Both the position numbers and the translations under genes were made by a program. The notes below the pieces were generated by a model. The model made no database searches. It saw nothing but the letters and a program-made list of their open reading frames with translations, and was not told the origin of the DNA. From Fen-1273 sp963748405 (GTDB lineage: Bacteria > Bacteroidota > Ignavibacteria > UBA10030 > UBA6906), in contig CAVVIT010000002.1 of the NCBI GenBank assembly GCA_963748405.1, forward strand, positions 62,001 through 126,000: DNA of 64,000 bases, read 5' to 3'. Of this stretch, positions 31,708 to 41,691 are shown in pieces. How positions within the stretch are numbered: position 1 is the stretch's first letter; every line of letters begins with the position of its first letter.

Positions 31708-33558
31708 ATGGACGGCATGCAGAGACGGGACATACGCAACATCGCGATCATCGCCCACGTCGATCACGGCAAAACGACGCTTGTCGACCATATGCTCCGG
31801 CAGACGGGGACGTTCAGGCAGAACCAGCAGCTCGTCACGCGGGTGATGGATTCCAACGACCTGGAACGCGAGCGGGGCATCACCATCCTGGCCAAGAACA
31901 CGGCCATTCATTACAACGGCGTAAAGATCAATATCGTCGATACCCCGGGTCACGCCGACTTCGGGGGGGAGGTGGAGCGCACGCTCACCATGGTCGACGG
32001 CGTCCTTCTTCTCGTCGACGCCGCCGAAGGGCCGCTCCCCGGGACCAAATTCGTCCTGAAGAAATCCCTCGACCTGAACCTGAAGCCGATCGTCGTCATC
32101 AATAAGATCGACCGGAAGGACGCGCGCCCGCACGAAGTCCTCGATCTTGTGTTTGAGCTCTTCCTTTCGCTCGGCGCCAACGACGCCCAGCTCGATTTCC
32201 CCACCGTCTACTGCATCGCCAAGCAGGGGATCGCCCGCAAAGAGCTCGACCAGGACAACAACGACCTGGTCCCGCTCTTCGACGCCATTGTCAACGAGGT
32301 ACCCGCGCCGCCGGGCGACGTCGACTCGCCGTTTCAGATGCTCGTGACGACGATCGACTACAACGACTATCTCGGCAGGCTCGGCATCGGCCGCATCCAC
32401 AGGGGGACGATCCGTCTCGGCGGCCCCATGAAGATCATCCACCGGGACCGCGTCGTCGACGACGCGCGGGTGACCAAGATCTACACGTTCGACGGCCTCA
32501 AGAGGCTCGAGGTGACATCCGCGGGCGCCGGCGACATCATCGCCATCGCCGGGATGGAAGACGTGGACATCGGCGAGACGATCGCCGACGAAGCGGATCC
32601 CACGCCCCTCCCGTTCGTCGCGATCGAGGAGCCCACCCTTTCGATGAACTTCCTCGTCAATAATTCGCCGTTCGCGGGGCTCGAGGGGAAGTACGTCACG
32701 ACCCGGCACCTGAGCGAACGGCTCACGCGCGAGCTCCGTTCGAACGTCAGCCTCAGGATCGAGCTGACGGATTCGCCCGATACGTTCAAGGTCAGCGGGC
32801 GGGGCGAGCTGCACCTGGCGATTCTGATCGAAAACATGCGCCGCGAGGGATACGAGCTCCAGGTTTCCCGGCCCGAGGTCATCTACAAACGGATCGCCGA
32901 CGTGCTGTCCGAGCCGATGGAGCATGTCGTCATCGACGTGCCCGACGAGTTTGTCGGCGTGGTGATCGAGAACCTCGGGCGCCGCAAGGGCGAAATGAAG
33001 AACATGGTCGCCAGCAGCGGGAACACGCGGCTCGAGTTCATCGTCCCCGCCCGGGGGCTGATCGGGTTTCGCGGCGAGTTCATGACGCAGACGAAGGGAA
33101 CGGGCGTTCTCCACCATAATTTCCACGGCTACGAGCCGTACAAGGGAGAGATGGCCCACAGGACGAAAGGGGCCCTGGTGACGATGGAAGCGGGCGAGGC
33201 CGTCGCCTACGGCATGTGGAAGCTGCAGGACCGGTCCGTATTTTTCATCGAGCCCGGGACGAAGGTGTATTCGGGCATGGTGGTAGGGGAGAACTCGCGC
33301 GAGCAGGACATGACCGTCAACGTCTGCCGGACGAAGCAGCTTTCCAACATGCGCGCCTCGGGATCCGACGAGGCGGTCCGGCTCGAGCCTCCCCACATCA
33401 TGACGCTCGAGCAGGCCATCGAATGGATCGGGGACGACGAGCTTGTCGAGGTGACGCCGCAGAGCATACGCGTGCGCAAGAAGCATCTCGACGCAAACGT
33501 CCGCAACAGGATGTCCAAAAAGAAAGCAGAGTCGACAGAGGAGGCCCCCCGTCCCTAG
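31708..33558 (+). CDS. typA: Ribosome-associated translational GTPase TypA/BipA
   Basis: A 616-residue translation-factor GTPase. G1 is AHVDHGKTT (17-25 by the chosen start), G2 lies in 'ERERGITI', G3 is DTPGHADF and G4 NKID. EF-G-like domains follow, then the BipA-specific C-terminal region ('ARGLIGFRGEFMTQTKGTG', 'AYGMWKLQDRSVFFIEPGTK', 'SQEQDMTVNVCRTKQLSNMR'-like block). BipA binds the 70S ribosome and aids 50S assembly and stress adaptation. ATG 31708 gives a short lead before 'QRRDIRNIAIIAHVD'; ATG 31717 is an alternative. The AGGAGG at 31685-31690 is rather far upstream. glgP follows after about 50 nt. Confidence 0.95.
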   Translation: MDGMQRRDIRNIAIIAHVDHGKTTLVDHMLRQTGTFRQNQQLVTRVMDSNDLERERGITILAKNTAIHYNGVKINIVDTPGHADFGGEVERTLTMVDGVLLLVDAAEGPLPGTKFVLKKSLDLNLKPIVVINKIDRKDARPHEVLDLVFELFLSLGANDAQLDFPTVYCIAKQGIARKELDQDNNDLVPLFDAIVNEVPAPPGDVDSPFQMLVTTIDYNDYLGRLGIGRIHRGTIRLGGPMKIIHRDRVVDDARVTKIYTFDGLKRLEVTSAGAGDIIAIAGMEDVDIGETIADEADPTPLPFVAIEEPTLSMNFLVNNSPFAGLEGKYVTTRHLSERLTRELRSNVSLRIELTDSPDTFKVSGRGELHLAILIENMRREGYELQVSRPEVIYKRIADVLSEPMEHVVIDVPDEFVGVVIENLGRRKGEMKNMVASSGNTRLEFIVPARGLIGFRGEFMTQTKGTGVLHHNFHGYEPYKGEMAHRTKGALVTMEAGEAVAYGMWKLQDRSVFFIEPGTKVYSGMVVGENSREQDMTVNVCRTKQLSNMRASGSDEAVRLEPPHIMTLEQAIEWIGDDELVEVTPQSIRVRKKHLDANVRNRMSKKKAESTEEAPRP

Positions 33559-33609
33559 AGGGGGGGGGATACCACCCATTGTTCCACAGCGCCGGATCGA
33601 GCGTCCACC

Positions 33610-35754
33610 GTGACAACGACAAAGGTCTCCGATAAAGCAGTCAACGCAGCCGTTGAGGATCTCCGGAGTCTCGCCTACAACCTCTGGTGGTCATGGAATC
33701 CCTCGGCACAAGAGATTTTCAGAGAGCTCTCCCCGTACGTCTGGGAAACGAGCAACCACAACCCCGTGGAGGTCCTCCTCTGGGTGAGCCCCCACGAGCT
33801 CCGCGTGAGACTTCAGAACCCGGCCTTTTACTCCCGGGTACAGAAAGCGTGCAGGGATTTCCAGGCATATATGTCCAACAAACGGACATGGACAGCGAAG
33901 AACGGGCGAGCCCTGAAGGGGGAAACGATTGCGTATTTCAGCGCCGAGTTCGGACTGCACGAGAGCATCCGGATCTACTCGGGCGGCCTCGGCATACTCG
34001 CCGGCGACCATGCCAAGTCCGCGAGCGATTTGGGGCTGCCGCTTGCCGGAGTCACGCTCTTCTACAAGCAGGGGTATTTCCAGCAGCAGATCTCGGGAGA
34101 CGGATGGCAGCAGGAACGCTATCCGAGCTATGATCCCGCCAGGCTCCCGATCACGCCGGTCACCGACAGGAAGGGAGGAAGGGTGACGTGCATGGTGGAG
34201 ATCGGTGATTCCCAGGTCCGCCTTCAGGCATGGACGATACACGTCGGGCGCATCAACCTCTACCTCCTGGATACCGATCTTCCGGAGAATGACCAGAGGT
34301 ACCGCGAGCTCACGGCACACGTGTACGGCGGGGACAACTCGACACGCATTGCACAGGAAATCGTCCTGGGAATCGGCGGCGTCAGAATGCTGCGCGCAAT
34401 CGGTTTGAAACCGGCGACGTTCCATATGAACGAAGGACATTCCGCGTTCCTGACGCTGGAGCTGCTCAGCAAGGAGCTTGCAGCCGGAAAGAGTCTCGAT
34501 GTGGCCGCGAAACTAGTACGGGAGCGGTGCGTCTTCACGACACATACGCCTGTCCCCGCAGGACATGACCGGTTTGATATGGGTCTGATGAATGCATCAT
34601 TCCAGGCATTCATGAAATCGGCAGGCCTTACGCTTGACCAGCTTATGCGGTTCGGCCGCGAACATCCGGAAAGCGGCGATGAACCTTTTACGATGACCGT
34701 GCTAGCCCTCCGGTTTTGCCGTTCCGCCAACGGCGTCAGCGAGCTGCACGGGCGGGTAAGTCAGGAGATGTGGAAGTCGCTCTACCCGGGGACCCCCGTC
34801 AACAAGGTCCCGATCGGACACGTGACCAACGGGATCCACACGGCGGGATGGACGCTCCCCACCGCCAGCCAGTTCTGGACGACCCGTCTCGGACCGCACT
34901 GGCATGAGCACCTCAGGGAACCCAGTTTCTGGCACGACGCCCTCTCTCCGAGGAAGGTCTCGGACGAGGAACTCTGGGCTCTCCGGATGGCGCTCCGCCG
35001 TGAACTCATTGAGTTCGCAAGAAAACGGCTCAGCGAACAGAGCCTCCGGTACGGCAACAACGACCTGGGGATGTTCGATCACCTTCTCTCCCCCGACGTC
35101 TTTACGATAGGATTCGCGCGACGGTTTGCCACATACAAGCGCGCTCCTCTGTTCTTCCGTGATTTCGAGTGGGCGTTTCGATTGCTCAATAACAGGGAGA
35201 CACCGGTACAGCTCGTGTTTGCCGGGAAGGCGCACCCGCGCGATGACGCCGGGAAGAGCTTCATCCAGGAGATCGTCAATATCTCCCGGCGCGGCGACCT
35301 GTTCGGCAAGGTGGTATTCATCGAAGACTACGACATCAACGTTGCACGGCATCTCGTGGCCGGGGCGGATGTGTGGCTCAACACGCCGCGGCGCCCCATG
35401 GAAGCGAGCGGCACGAGCGGCATGAAGATCGCCATACACGGCGGTCTCCATCTGAGCACGATGGACGGATGGTGGCGCGAGGCGTACGACGGGAGCAATG
35501 GCTGGAAGATCGGGGAAGACACCACGGCCAGCACGGACCAGATGCAGGATGATATCGACGGCGCTTCCCTCCGTGCGGTGATGGAACAGGATATCGTTCC
35601 CATTTTCTACGAGCGGGGAAAAGACGGCATCCCCCACCGGTGGCTGAAGAAGATCCGGCACGCCATGGCAACGCTCATCCCCGTGTACAATACTGAACGG
35701 ATGGTCGTCGAATATGCCGAAAAATACTACGGAGCCGGCAAGAAGGGCAAATAG
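33610..35754 (+). CDS. glgP: Alpha-glucan (glycogen/maltodextrin) phosphorylase
   Basis: A 714-residue GT35 phosphorylase of the short bacterial/archaeal type. An N-terminal DUF3417 segment ('VEDLRSLAYNLWWSWNPSA') precedes the catalytic core: 'AYFSAEFGLHESIRIYSGGLG', 'HMNEGHSAFL', 'FTTHTPVPAGHDRF', and the pyridoxal-phosphate lysine K606 in EASGTSGMK. It releases glucose-1-phosphate from alpha-1,4-glucans using inorganic phosphate. The start is GTG 33610, just before 'VSDKAVNAAVEDL'. No other glycogen gene is adjacent, so its coupling to typA looks positional. A strong terminator follows. Confidence 0.95.
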   Translation: MTTTKVSDKAVNAAVEDLRSLAYNLWWSWNPSAQEIFRELSPYVWETSNHNPVEVLLWVSPHELRVRLQNPAFYSRVQKACRDFQAYMSNKRTWTAKNGRALKGETIAYFSAEFGLHESIRIYSGGLGILAGDHAKSASDLGLPLAGVTLFYKQGYFQQQISGDGWQQERYPSYDPARLPITPVTDRKGGRVTCMVEIGDSQVRLQAWTIHVGRINLYLLDTDLPENDQRYRELTAHVYGGDNSTRIAQEIVLGIGGVRMLRAIGLKPATFHMNEGHSAFLTLELLSKELAAGKSLDVAAKLVRERCVFTTHTPVPAGHDRFDMGLMNASFQAFMKSAGLTLDQLMRFGREHPESGDEPFTMTVLALRFCRSANGVSELHGRVSQEMWKSLYPGTPVNKVPIGHVTNGIHTAGWTLPTASQFWTTRLGPHWHEHLREPSFWHDALSPRKVSDEELWALRMALRRELIEFARKRLSEQSLRYGNNDLGMFDHLLSPDVFTIGFARRFATYKRAPLFFRDFEWAFRLLNNRETPVQLVFAGKAHPRDDAGKSFIQEIVNISRRGDLFGKVVFIEDYDINVARHLVAGADVWLNTPRRPMEASGTSGMKIAIHGGLHLSTMDGWWREAYDGSNGWKIGEDTTASTDQMQDDIDGASLRAVMEQDIVPIFYERGKDGIPHRWLKKIRHAMATLIPVYNTERMVVEYAEKYYGAGKKGK

Positions 35755-35799
35755 ACAGAATTTCCCCGGTCATTTCACTCTCCATCGATCCATATCAGA

Positions 35800-35831
35800 T
35801 TGCCCCGGTCACCCGGGGCAATTCTTTTTTT
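35800..35831 (+). terminator. Rho-independent terminator after glgP
   Basis: A 9-bp stem TTGCCCCGG/CCGGGGCAA with a 4-nt loop is followed by TTCTTTTTTT, about 45 nt after the glgP stop. Confidence 0.9.
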
Positions 35832-35931
35832 CCCTCCCTTCACCCGGCTCATTCTTCTTCGGCCCGGATCGCGGGCAACTTTTCCCGTCTTTAAGCATCT
35901 TTGACGTAGAACCGCACTTCCCGGAAGAACG

Positions 35932-36486
35932 GTGAAAACCAGAAGCGACCAGGAACTTCTCCCCCTGATTCAATCGGGAGACCGAGGCGCCTTTGCCGAG
36001 CTCTACACGCGATACAGGCGTGCACTGTACGCGTTCTGCGTGAGGCTTCTTGCAGACACACAGGCCGCCGAGGACGCGGTGCACGAGACGTTCATGAAAC
36101 TCAGCGCGGGATCGGTGTCGATCGCGCAGCCGGCGGCGGTCAAATCATGGCTCTACGCGGTGGCGCGCAACGAAGCACTGATGTTTCTCCGCCGTCAGCG
36201 GGACGGGGGCACCGGGGACGCCGGGTCCGTCTGGACGGATGAAACCCCTCTCTCGCTGGCCGAAAAGGAGGATGTGCGGTCCTGCGTGCAGGAGGCGCTC
36301 GGATGCCTGAAGTTCGAATACCGGGAGGTGCTTCTCCTGAGAGAATTCGACGGACTGTCGTACACGGAGATCGCCGCAATTACGGGAGACAGCATGAGTT
36401 CGGTAAAGTCAAGGCTCTTCAAAGCACGCAGGGCACTGGCGGAGAGGCTTTCGGGAGTCTGGAACGAAGAAAGGGAAAACCGATGA
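35932..36486 (+). CDS. ECF-type RNA polymerase sigma factor
   Basis: A 184-residue sigma70-family protein with only regions 2 and 4. Region 2: 'RGAFAELYTRYRRALYAFC' and 'DAQAAEDAVHETFMKL'-like segment (TQAAEDAVHETFMK). Region 4: 'EYREVLLLREFDGLSYTEIA' with helix-turn-helix 'SMSSVKSRLFKARRAL'. The start is GTG 35932, directly before 'KTRSDQELL'. Its stop overlaps the anti-sigma ATG (ATGA), the usual arrangement for an ECF factor and its membrane antagonist. It should direct polymerase to envelope or stress genes, probably including its own operon with the TonB-domain gene. Its promoter motif could not be identified. Confidence 0.93.
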   Translation: MKTRSDQELLPLIQSGDRGAFAELYTRYRRALYAFCVRLLADTQAAEDAVHETFMKLSAGSVSIAQPAAVKSWLYAVARNEALMFLRRQRDGGTGDAGSVWTDETPLSLAEKEDVRSCVQEALGCLKFEYREVLLLREFDGLSYTEIAAITGDSMSSVKSRLFKARRALAERLSGVWNEERENR

Positions 36487-36920
36487 AGTGCGAAGAGAAG
36501 CAGATGCTGATAAGCTCGTACATCGACGATGCGCTCGATGCGGCGTCGCAGGGAAGCATGTTCACCCATCTTGCGGATTGCGCCGGGTGCCGGGAATTCC
36601 TCCGGCGTTCGCTCGATGTGCGGGCGGGACTTGCCTCGCTGCCGGAGCCGGAGGTTCCCCCGTCGCTTGACAGGAGGGTGCTGCATGGACGCCCGCTCCG
36701 CCGGGGACGTGTGAAGCGTGCCCGCGAACGGGTACAGGCCCTCTGGTCGCACAGGCTCTCCGTGCCGCTCCCGTCGGCGGCGCTCGTCGCGCTCGCACTG
36801 ATCACGGTCACCGTGATTTCCATTTCCCTGTGGCAAAATCCCGAGGTGGTTTCTGTTCCCTGCCTCCCCGCCGTCGACGTCTACGCGCAGCAGCCGGCCG
36901 GGCAGGATAAAAGCAACTAG
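36483..36920 (+). CDS. Anti-sigma factor with zinc-finger domain and one membrane helix
   Basis: A 145-residue protein. The N-terminal cytoplasmic part carries the zf-HC2/ZAS-type motif: Cys3, then 'FTHLADCAGCREFL' giving H-x3-C-x2-C. A single membrane helix lies at about residues 98-117 (ALVALALITVTVISISLW), followed by a short periplasmic tail of about 28 residues. It should hold the ECF sigma factor at the membrane until an envelope signal leads to release. ATG 36483 overlaps the sigma stop codon by 4 nt; the longer open frame upstream overlaps the sigma gene and is not real. Confidence 0.88.
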   Translation: MKCEEKQMLISSYIDDALDAASQGSMFTHLADCAGCREFLRRSLDVRAGLASLPEPEVPPSLDRRVLHGRPLRRGRVKRARERVQALWSHRLSVPLPSAALVALALITVTVISISLWQNPEVVSVPCLPAVDVYAQQPAGQDKSN

Positions 36921-36947
36921 CCGGAACATCAGATACGAGGGATCACA

Positions 36948-37781
36948 ATGAAAACGTTCGCCTTGCTCACGGCCGCCCTGACATTCGGCGCCTGCATCGT
37001 GTATTCACAGGATGCCGCTGCTCCGCCGGACAGCACATTACCGTTCGCATCGATCACCGCCGGGCAGTTGGGAAGTGCCGACACGACGCGCCCGCCGGCG
37101 GATTTTGTCGATGTCGACAAGGAGCCGGTGGTTATTGTAAAGAAGGAACCCGTCTATCCCGCCCTGGCATTGAAAGCGGGAATGGAAGGAAAGGTCTGGG
37201 TCAAAATCTGGGTCGACAAATCGGGGATGCCCCGTGAGGTTGTCGTGCTGAAGAGTGACGCGGAGATTTTCAATCACTCCGCGCTCGAAGCGGCAATGCA
37301 ATTTCGGTTCACACCTGCCTCCATCAAAGGGATGCCGGTCGATGTCTGGGTGTCCGTCCCCTTCAGATTCCGGACCGCCGAGAAACCGGAATCAACGAGG
37401 ACCGACACTGTGTACAGCGGTTTTCCCTCCTTGATGGTGAGTTTTGCACGCTTTGTTCTCGAGGGCGGATTACCCGACACCGGGAGTGTGAGAAACGTGA
37501 TCGGCGATCGCGCACAGGCCGTGGCGCGAGGATATCTGTACCCGCTTTCGCTTGCTCTGAAAGAACAGAGGGAAGGGAAGAAAACAATTGAGGATCCGGG
37601 AAGAAAAGTCGCGTTTTTCACCGGCGGGATGGCCGAAGACGGGCGAAGCGGATACCTCGTCGCACGGACGGAAAAACTGACGGGGGATATGCACCCGCAT
37701 TACCACACAATTGTCATACAGCAGGATGCGAACGGCCGGTGGAAAATCATCCACTGGCACACGTGGCACGGAGCCAGATAA
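36948..37781 (+). CDS. Exported protein with TonB C-terminal domain and extra C-terminal domain
   Basis: A 277-residue protein with a signal peptide (FALLTAALTFGACIVYSQ). Residues about 50-145 form a TonB C-terminal domain ('EPVYPALALKAGMEGKVWVK', 'WVDKSGMPREVVVLKS', 'HSALEAAMQFRFTPASIKG', 'VWVSVPFRF'). Unlike a true TonB there is no long Pro-rich linker or N-terminal anchor beyond the signal. A separate domain of about 130 residues follows, ending in a His/Trp-rich 'DMHPHYHTIVIQQ' and 'WKIIHWHTWHGAR', which I do not recognise. It lies 27 nt after the anti-sigma gene and probably belongs to that operon. Confidence 0.85.
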   Translation: MKTFALLTAALTFGACIVYSQDAAAPPDSTLPFASITAGQLGSADTTRPPADFVDVDKEPVVIVKKEPVYPALALKAGMEGKVWVKIWVDKSGMPREVVVLKSDAEIFNHSALEAAMQFRFTPASIKGMPVDVWVSVPFRFRTAEKPESTRTDTVYSGFPSLMVSFARFVLEGGLPDTGSVRNVIGDRAQAVARGYLYPLSLALKEQREGKKTIEDPGRKVAFFTGGMAEDGRSGYLVARTEKLTGDMHPHYHTIVIQQDANGRWKIIHWHTWHGAR

Positions 37782-37852
37782 GGAATCAGTTGTCCTTTTC
37801 CCCCAGGGCCGGGTGAATAGTCCCTGACGAGCCGGCCGGGGGAAGAGGTCTC

Positions 37853-40800
37853 TCAGACGCGGGGAAGGGGGTGGGCCTCCAGAATATAATCAAGCCATCT
37901 GTTGGTGAGTTTCTCCATGACGCTGTTCCCCCTTAACCGGCGGCCGAGATGGCCGAAGTCGATTTCGTCCATGAGCTGGTCCTGGTTGGCGCAGGTGAAC
38001 ACGAATTCCTCTTTCCCCGTTACGGGATCAACGTGCCGCTGGAGACACTGGGCGCAGACCGCCTTCATCATGCACTGCATCGGAGAGTTGACGGAAGCGA
38101 TGGCCACGTGATGGTCGTTCAGGTAGGGGCGGAGCTCCTCCCGCCGTGCGCGGGCGACCGCGGCCATCATCCGGTCCGAACCGATGGCGATCATCCTCGT
38201 TGCATCGTTGAGCGGACGGGAGACGGGGCCGAGCTCCCCTCGCGCGTACCGGAGCATGGCTTCGATGATCGTGCCGACGCATGATCTGTCCTGCGCCCGG
38301 GTTGTCCCGATCGGCTCCCCGGCATCGACGCTGTACACCACGACATCGGTGTTCGCTTCGATCTCCTCCCTCTTGAAGAAGTCCTCTTTCCGCCTGTAGC
38401 CCGCAAAATAAATGACCCTGTTGTTCTTCTCCCTGAAGGCCTTCGCGATCGAAAACAGGACGGCGTTGCCGAGTCCCCCGCCGAGGAGCAGCACGGTCCC
38501 GTTTTCGGTGATCTCGGTCGGCGAGCCCGTCGGTCCCATGAGCACCACGCGCTGGCCGGGTTTCAGCAGGGCACACATGCGCGAGCTGGCGCCGACTTCC
38601 AGCGTGATGAGGCTGACCGTCCCTTCTGCCGCATCGACCCACGCACCCGTCAGCGCGATCCCCTCCATCATCACCAGGGTATCCTCCAGTCGGGGGGAAT
38701 CCACTTCGTAGTTTTGCAGCCGGTAGAACTGGCCGGGACGGAAGTTCCCTGCCGCCCCGGGCGCCCGGATGACGACCTCGGTGATCGTCGGCGTGAGCCG
38801 GTGCACCGCGACGACGACGGCACGCAGATCGCGGTCCAGGCGCCCGGTCAGGTCATCCCACCTGCGAACATCACTGACGGACGTCCGCGCGGCGCGCAGA
38901 TCCTCCTCGAGGAGATGAAGGACCGCCCTGTACCCTTTCTTCGCCGAGGCCATGGCTTTGACGACATTCCCCGCAAAGTCGGGATGGTTGTCCCCATAGT
39001 AGGTGACGAACCGCCCGTCGTGCTCGTACGAGGTAAAGAACCCCTCCTCCCCCGCAGCGGCCGGAACGAGGCGTCTCCCGCTGAGATCGTCGTCGATCGC
39101 ATGGGTGCTGAAGAATTCGTTCCGTTCGTCGAGCCGGAACGTCCCCGGGTGCTCCCGCTCGTACATCACGTTCGGAACGGTTCCCGCGGCGACCACGACG
39201 GTGCGCGCGGGGATCGGAACGGTCTCTCCTTCCGGCTTCCATTTCCCTCCGGCGAACACCATCCGTTCAAACCGCATCTCACGGACCGCGCCGTACTCGT
39301 CCGGAACGGCCTCCACGGGGTTCATGCATTCGACGAACGATATCCCCTCTTCGAGACTCTTGATGATCTCCTCGTGGTTGAGCCGGTAGGCTGGCGAATC
39401 GAGCATCGACTTCCTGTAGTAAATGGCCGCGCCTCCCCATTCCCTGACAAGGGGAATGAAATCCGGCGTTTCCCCTGCTTCCGCCGCGCGAGCGCGCTCC
39501 GCGTCCACCGCGTGTGCGTGGAGGAGAAACTCATCGAGGACCGCCTTTTCCTCGGGATCGAACATCGCATCGATCTGCGCCTTCCCGTACCGGGCGGTGA
39601 GCCGGTCGTACCGGCGGCGGATCTTCGACACCTGAACGGGGTAATAGCTCATGAGCTCTGTCGCCGTGTCGATCGCGGTCAGTCCCCCGCCGATCACGAC
39701 GGCGGGAAGGCGGATCTGGAGGTTTGCCATCGAGTCCTTTTTTCCCGCACCCGTCAGCTGCAGCGCCATGAGGAAATCGCTCGCCATCCTCACGCCGCGG
39801 AGCAGGTTGTTCCTGACGGCAATCAGGGTCGGCTTCCCGGCGCCGGTGGCGAAGCAGACGTGTGCGAAACCGTAGGCCCATGCCTCCTCGAGCGACAGCG
39901 TCCCTCCGAACCGGACACCGTCGTAGAGACGGAAATGCCGCCGGCGCACGAGGTTCAGATGCAGGACGGTCAGGAAGTTTTTGTCCCACCGGACGGTGAT
40001 CCCGTACTCGGAGACTCCGCCGAACCCGGCGAGGACCCGTTCGCTGAGCGAAGTCCTCAGCGTGTCGTAGTCCCTGACCGGAGAGAACCCGCCGGCGGCG
40101 TCTCCGGCGAGGGCGCCCGGAAGCGGCTCGATCTTGAGGGCGTCGAGCGCGACCACGCCGAACCCTTCGTTCAGGAAGTAATGGGCGAGCGTGTACCCCG
40201 CCGGGCCGAGGCCGACGATGAGGATGTTCATCCCGTTGTACGGGAGGGCGTGCGGGCGGGACGCGTTCAACGGGTTCCAGCGCGTGAGCAGCGAGTAGAC
40301 TTCAAACCCGTACGGCAGACCGAGTACCTCTGTCAGGATCCGCGTTTCGATCTGGGGGATGTTCACCGGATCCTGTTTCTGGAAGATGCAGGCCTTCATG
40401 CAATCGTTGCATATGCGGTGCCCTGTGCCGGGGACCATCGGATTGTCGAGCATGATGACGGCAAGGGCGGCGAGCGCATCCCCGCCCGCCATGAGCGCAT
40501 GGGACTCGGAGATCTTCTGGTCGAGGGGACACCCTTTGAGCTCGTACCCGAGCGGGTTCCGGCGGTACTCCCCTCCCGCTGCAAACCCTTTCGAACAGGA
40601 GTCCCTGTCCCGCTCGTGACAGAATATGCAGTAGTCGACCTCGCTCTCCACTTCCCTCAGGCTGAACCGGTTGTCGGTCAGGTCGAAACCGTCCCGCCGC
40701 CTGAGGTGCGAGGCGATCCCGCCGTGCGCCCCGGGGGCCGGATCGTCGGACACACGGGATTCCACGAGATGGTGAACATCCGAGGGACGGGGAACGCGGA

Positions 40801-41461
40801 ACATGACCCAGCTCCCCGCTCTCGGGTTGTCCGTGTAATGCAGAACGGCAAGGAGCTTCTCGAACGGCTCCAGGAGCGAGGCAAGGAATGCCTTCAGCTC
40901 CGCGTCGCCGGTTCCGGTGCCGGCGTCGAGCGCGAGCGCAACCCCGGTGAGAAACCCGCGCGTCTGCGGGGGAAGTGCGACTTTCGCGTACCGTTCGTGA
41001 CTGAGAAGGAGATCAATCGCGGACGCGAGCGCGAGCTCGTCGTCCGTCCGGGGGATTCCGGGAAGCGCATCGACGATGCGCCCGGTTTCCCGTTCGAGCG
41101 TGATGAGATTCTCCCCGACCATCCCGGGCGCGGTATACTTTTTCAGAACGCGCCGGACGAAGAAATCCTTTTTGACCCGGAAAAGGACTTCCTCGCGTCG
41201 TGCCCGGAGTATCATCGCCGCGCGCTCCCGCTCCAGGCCGAATATGCGGGCGAGAAAACCGCCCAGGTAAGGCGCGAGCGATGTCAGGAGCTCCGAAAGC
41301 TCCACGGTGCCTGAAAGCCGTCCCCCCCTGTATTCCATATATCGTTTGTGGAGGTCACTGTCGCGCGCCAGGAGATCTTCCGAGAACAGACGCGTCAGGT
41401 CTTCCAGCCGCCGTGGTTCGAAGAGGTCGTTAAATGTGAATCCGGGGATCCCTGGTTCCAT
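37853..41461 (-). CDS. Giant fused Fe-S/FAD/NAD(P) oxidoreductase (GltD-like plus PyrK-like)
   Basis: A 1202-residue single ORF. Residues 1-270 are helical and unrecognised. A Cys cluster follows: C278, C281, C289, C311, C351, C354, C358, resembling the Fe-S leader of GltD/NfnB-type proteins. A dinucleotide-binding fold starts at 412 ('NILIVGLGPAGYTLAHYF') with a second one at 'LPAVVIGGGLTAIDTATEL'. The last third (about 880-1190) is a PyrK/ferredoxin-NADP-reductase-like module: 'FRPGQFYRLQNYE' for FAD, 'VLLLGGGLGNAVLFSIAKA' for NAD(P), and Cys residues around 'CMMKAVCAQCLQ'. Order and content mimic fused NfnB and NfnA, suggesting electron bifurcation or transhydrogenation; this is inference. 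It is divergent from a Cys-rich MerR gene. Confidence 0.8.
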   Translation of the reverse strand: MEPGIPGFTFNDLFEPRRLEDLTRLFSEDLLARDSDLHKRYMEYRGGRLSGTVELSELLTSLAPYLGGFLARIFGLERERAAMILRARREEVLFRVKKDFFVRRVLKKYTAPGMVGENLITLERETGRIVDALPGIPRTDDELALASAIDLLLSHERYAKVALPPQTRGFLTGVALALDAGTGTGDAELKAFLASLLEPFEKLLAVLHYTDNPRAGSWVMFRVPRPSDVHHLVESRVSDDPAPGAHGGIASHLRRRDGFDLTDNRFSLREVESEVDYCIFCHERDRDSCSKGFAAGGEYRRNPLGYELKGCPLDQKISESHALMAGGDALAALAVIMLDNPMVPGTGHRICNDCMKACIFQKQDPVNIPQIETRILTEVLGLPYGFEVYSLLTRWNPLNASRPHALPYNGMNILIVGLGPAGYTLAHYFLNEGFGVVALDALKIEPLPGALAGDAAGGFSPVRDYDTLRTSLSERVLAGFGGVSEYGITVRWDKNFLTVLHLNLVRRRHFRLYDGVRFGGTLSLEEAWAYGFAHVCFATGAGKPTLIAVRNNLLRGVRMASDFLMALQLTGAGKKDSMANLQIRLPAVVIGGGLTAIDTATELMSYYPVQVSKIRRRYDRLTARYGKAQIDAMFDPEEKAVLDEFLLHAHAVDAERARAAEAGETPDFIPLVREWGGAAIYYRKSMLDSPAYRLNHEEIIKSLEEGISFVECMNPVEAVPDEYGAVREMRFERMVFAGGKWKPEGETVPIPARTVVVAAGTVPNVMYEREHPGTFRLDERNEFFSTHAIDDDLSGRRLVPAAAGEEGFFTSYEHDGRFVTYYGDNHPDFAGNVVKAMASAKKGYRAVLHLLEEDLRAARTSVSDVRRWDDLTGRLDRDLRAVVVAVHRLTPTITEVVIRAPGAAGNFRPGQFYRLQNYEVDSPRLEDTLVMMEGIALTGAWVDAAEGTVSLITLEVGASSRMCALLKPGQRVVLMGPTGSPTEITENGTVLLLGGGLGNAVLFSIAKAFREKNNRVIYFAGYRRKEDFFKREEIEANTDVVVYSVDAGEPIGTTRAQDRSCVGTIIEAMLRYARGELGPVSRPLNDATRMIAIGSDRMMAAVARARREELRPYLNDHHVAIASVNSPMQCMMKAVCAQCLQRHVDPVTGKEEFVFTCANQDQLMDEIDFGHLGRRLRGNSVMEKLTNRWLDYILEAHPLPRV

Positions 41462-41691
41462 ATGCTCATCCTGTCGTGTGCCGCTCTGGAAGCGGCTCTG
41501 GAATATACAACCGGGCGCGTTTCCCTGAGGTTTCAGCCCTCAACTTGTGCAATTATAAGAATTCTGGAGACCCAAAGTTCGGAATCACGGTTGTAGGAAA
41601 CCCGGGAACCCACAATGCGTTCTCTTTTCGCCGAAAGTGCAACTGGCACAAAATCTGTTAGTTTGAATCATGGTATCGAAGGGGTATTGCC

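Noticed and set aside
31654..33579. 641-residue minus-strand open frame
   Set aside because: Antisense to typA, which is unmistakable on the plus strand.
38714..41314. 866-residue plus-strand open frame
   Set aside because: It lies opposite the Fe-S/FAD oxidoreductase; its Arg/Pro/Glu-rich sequence has no family motif and is the usual antisense product of high-GC third positions.
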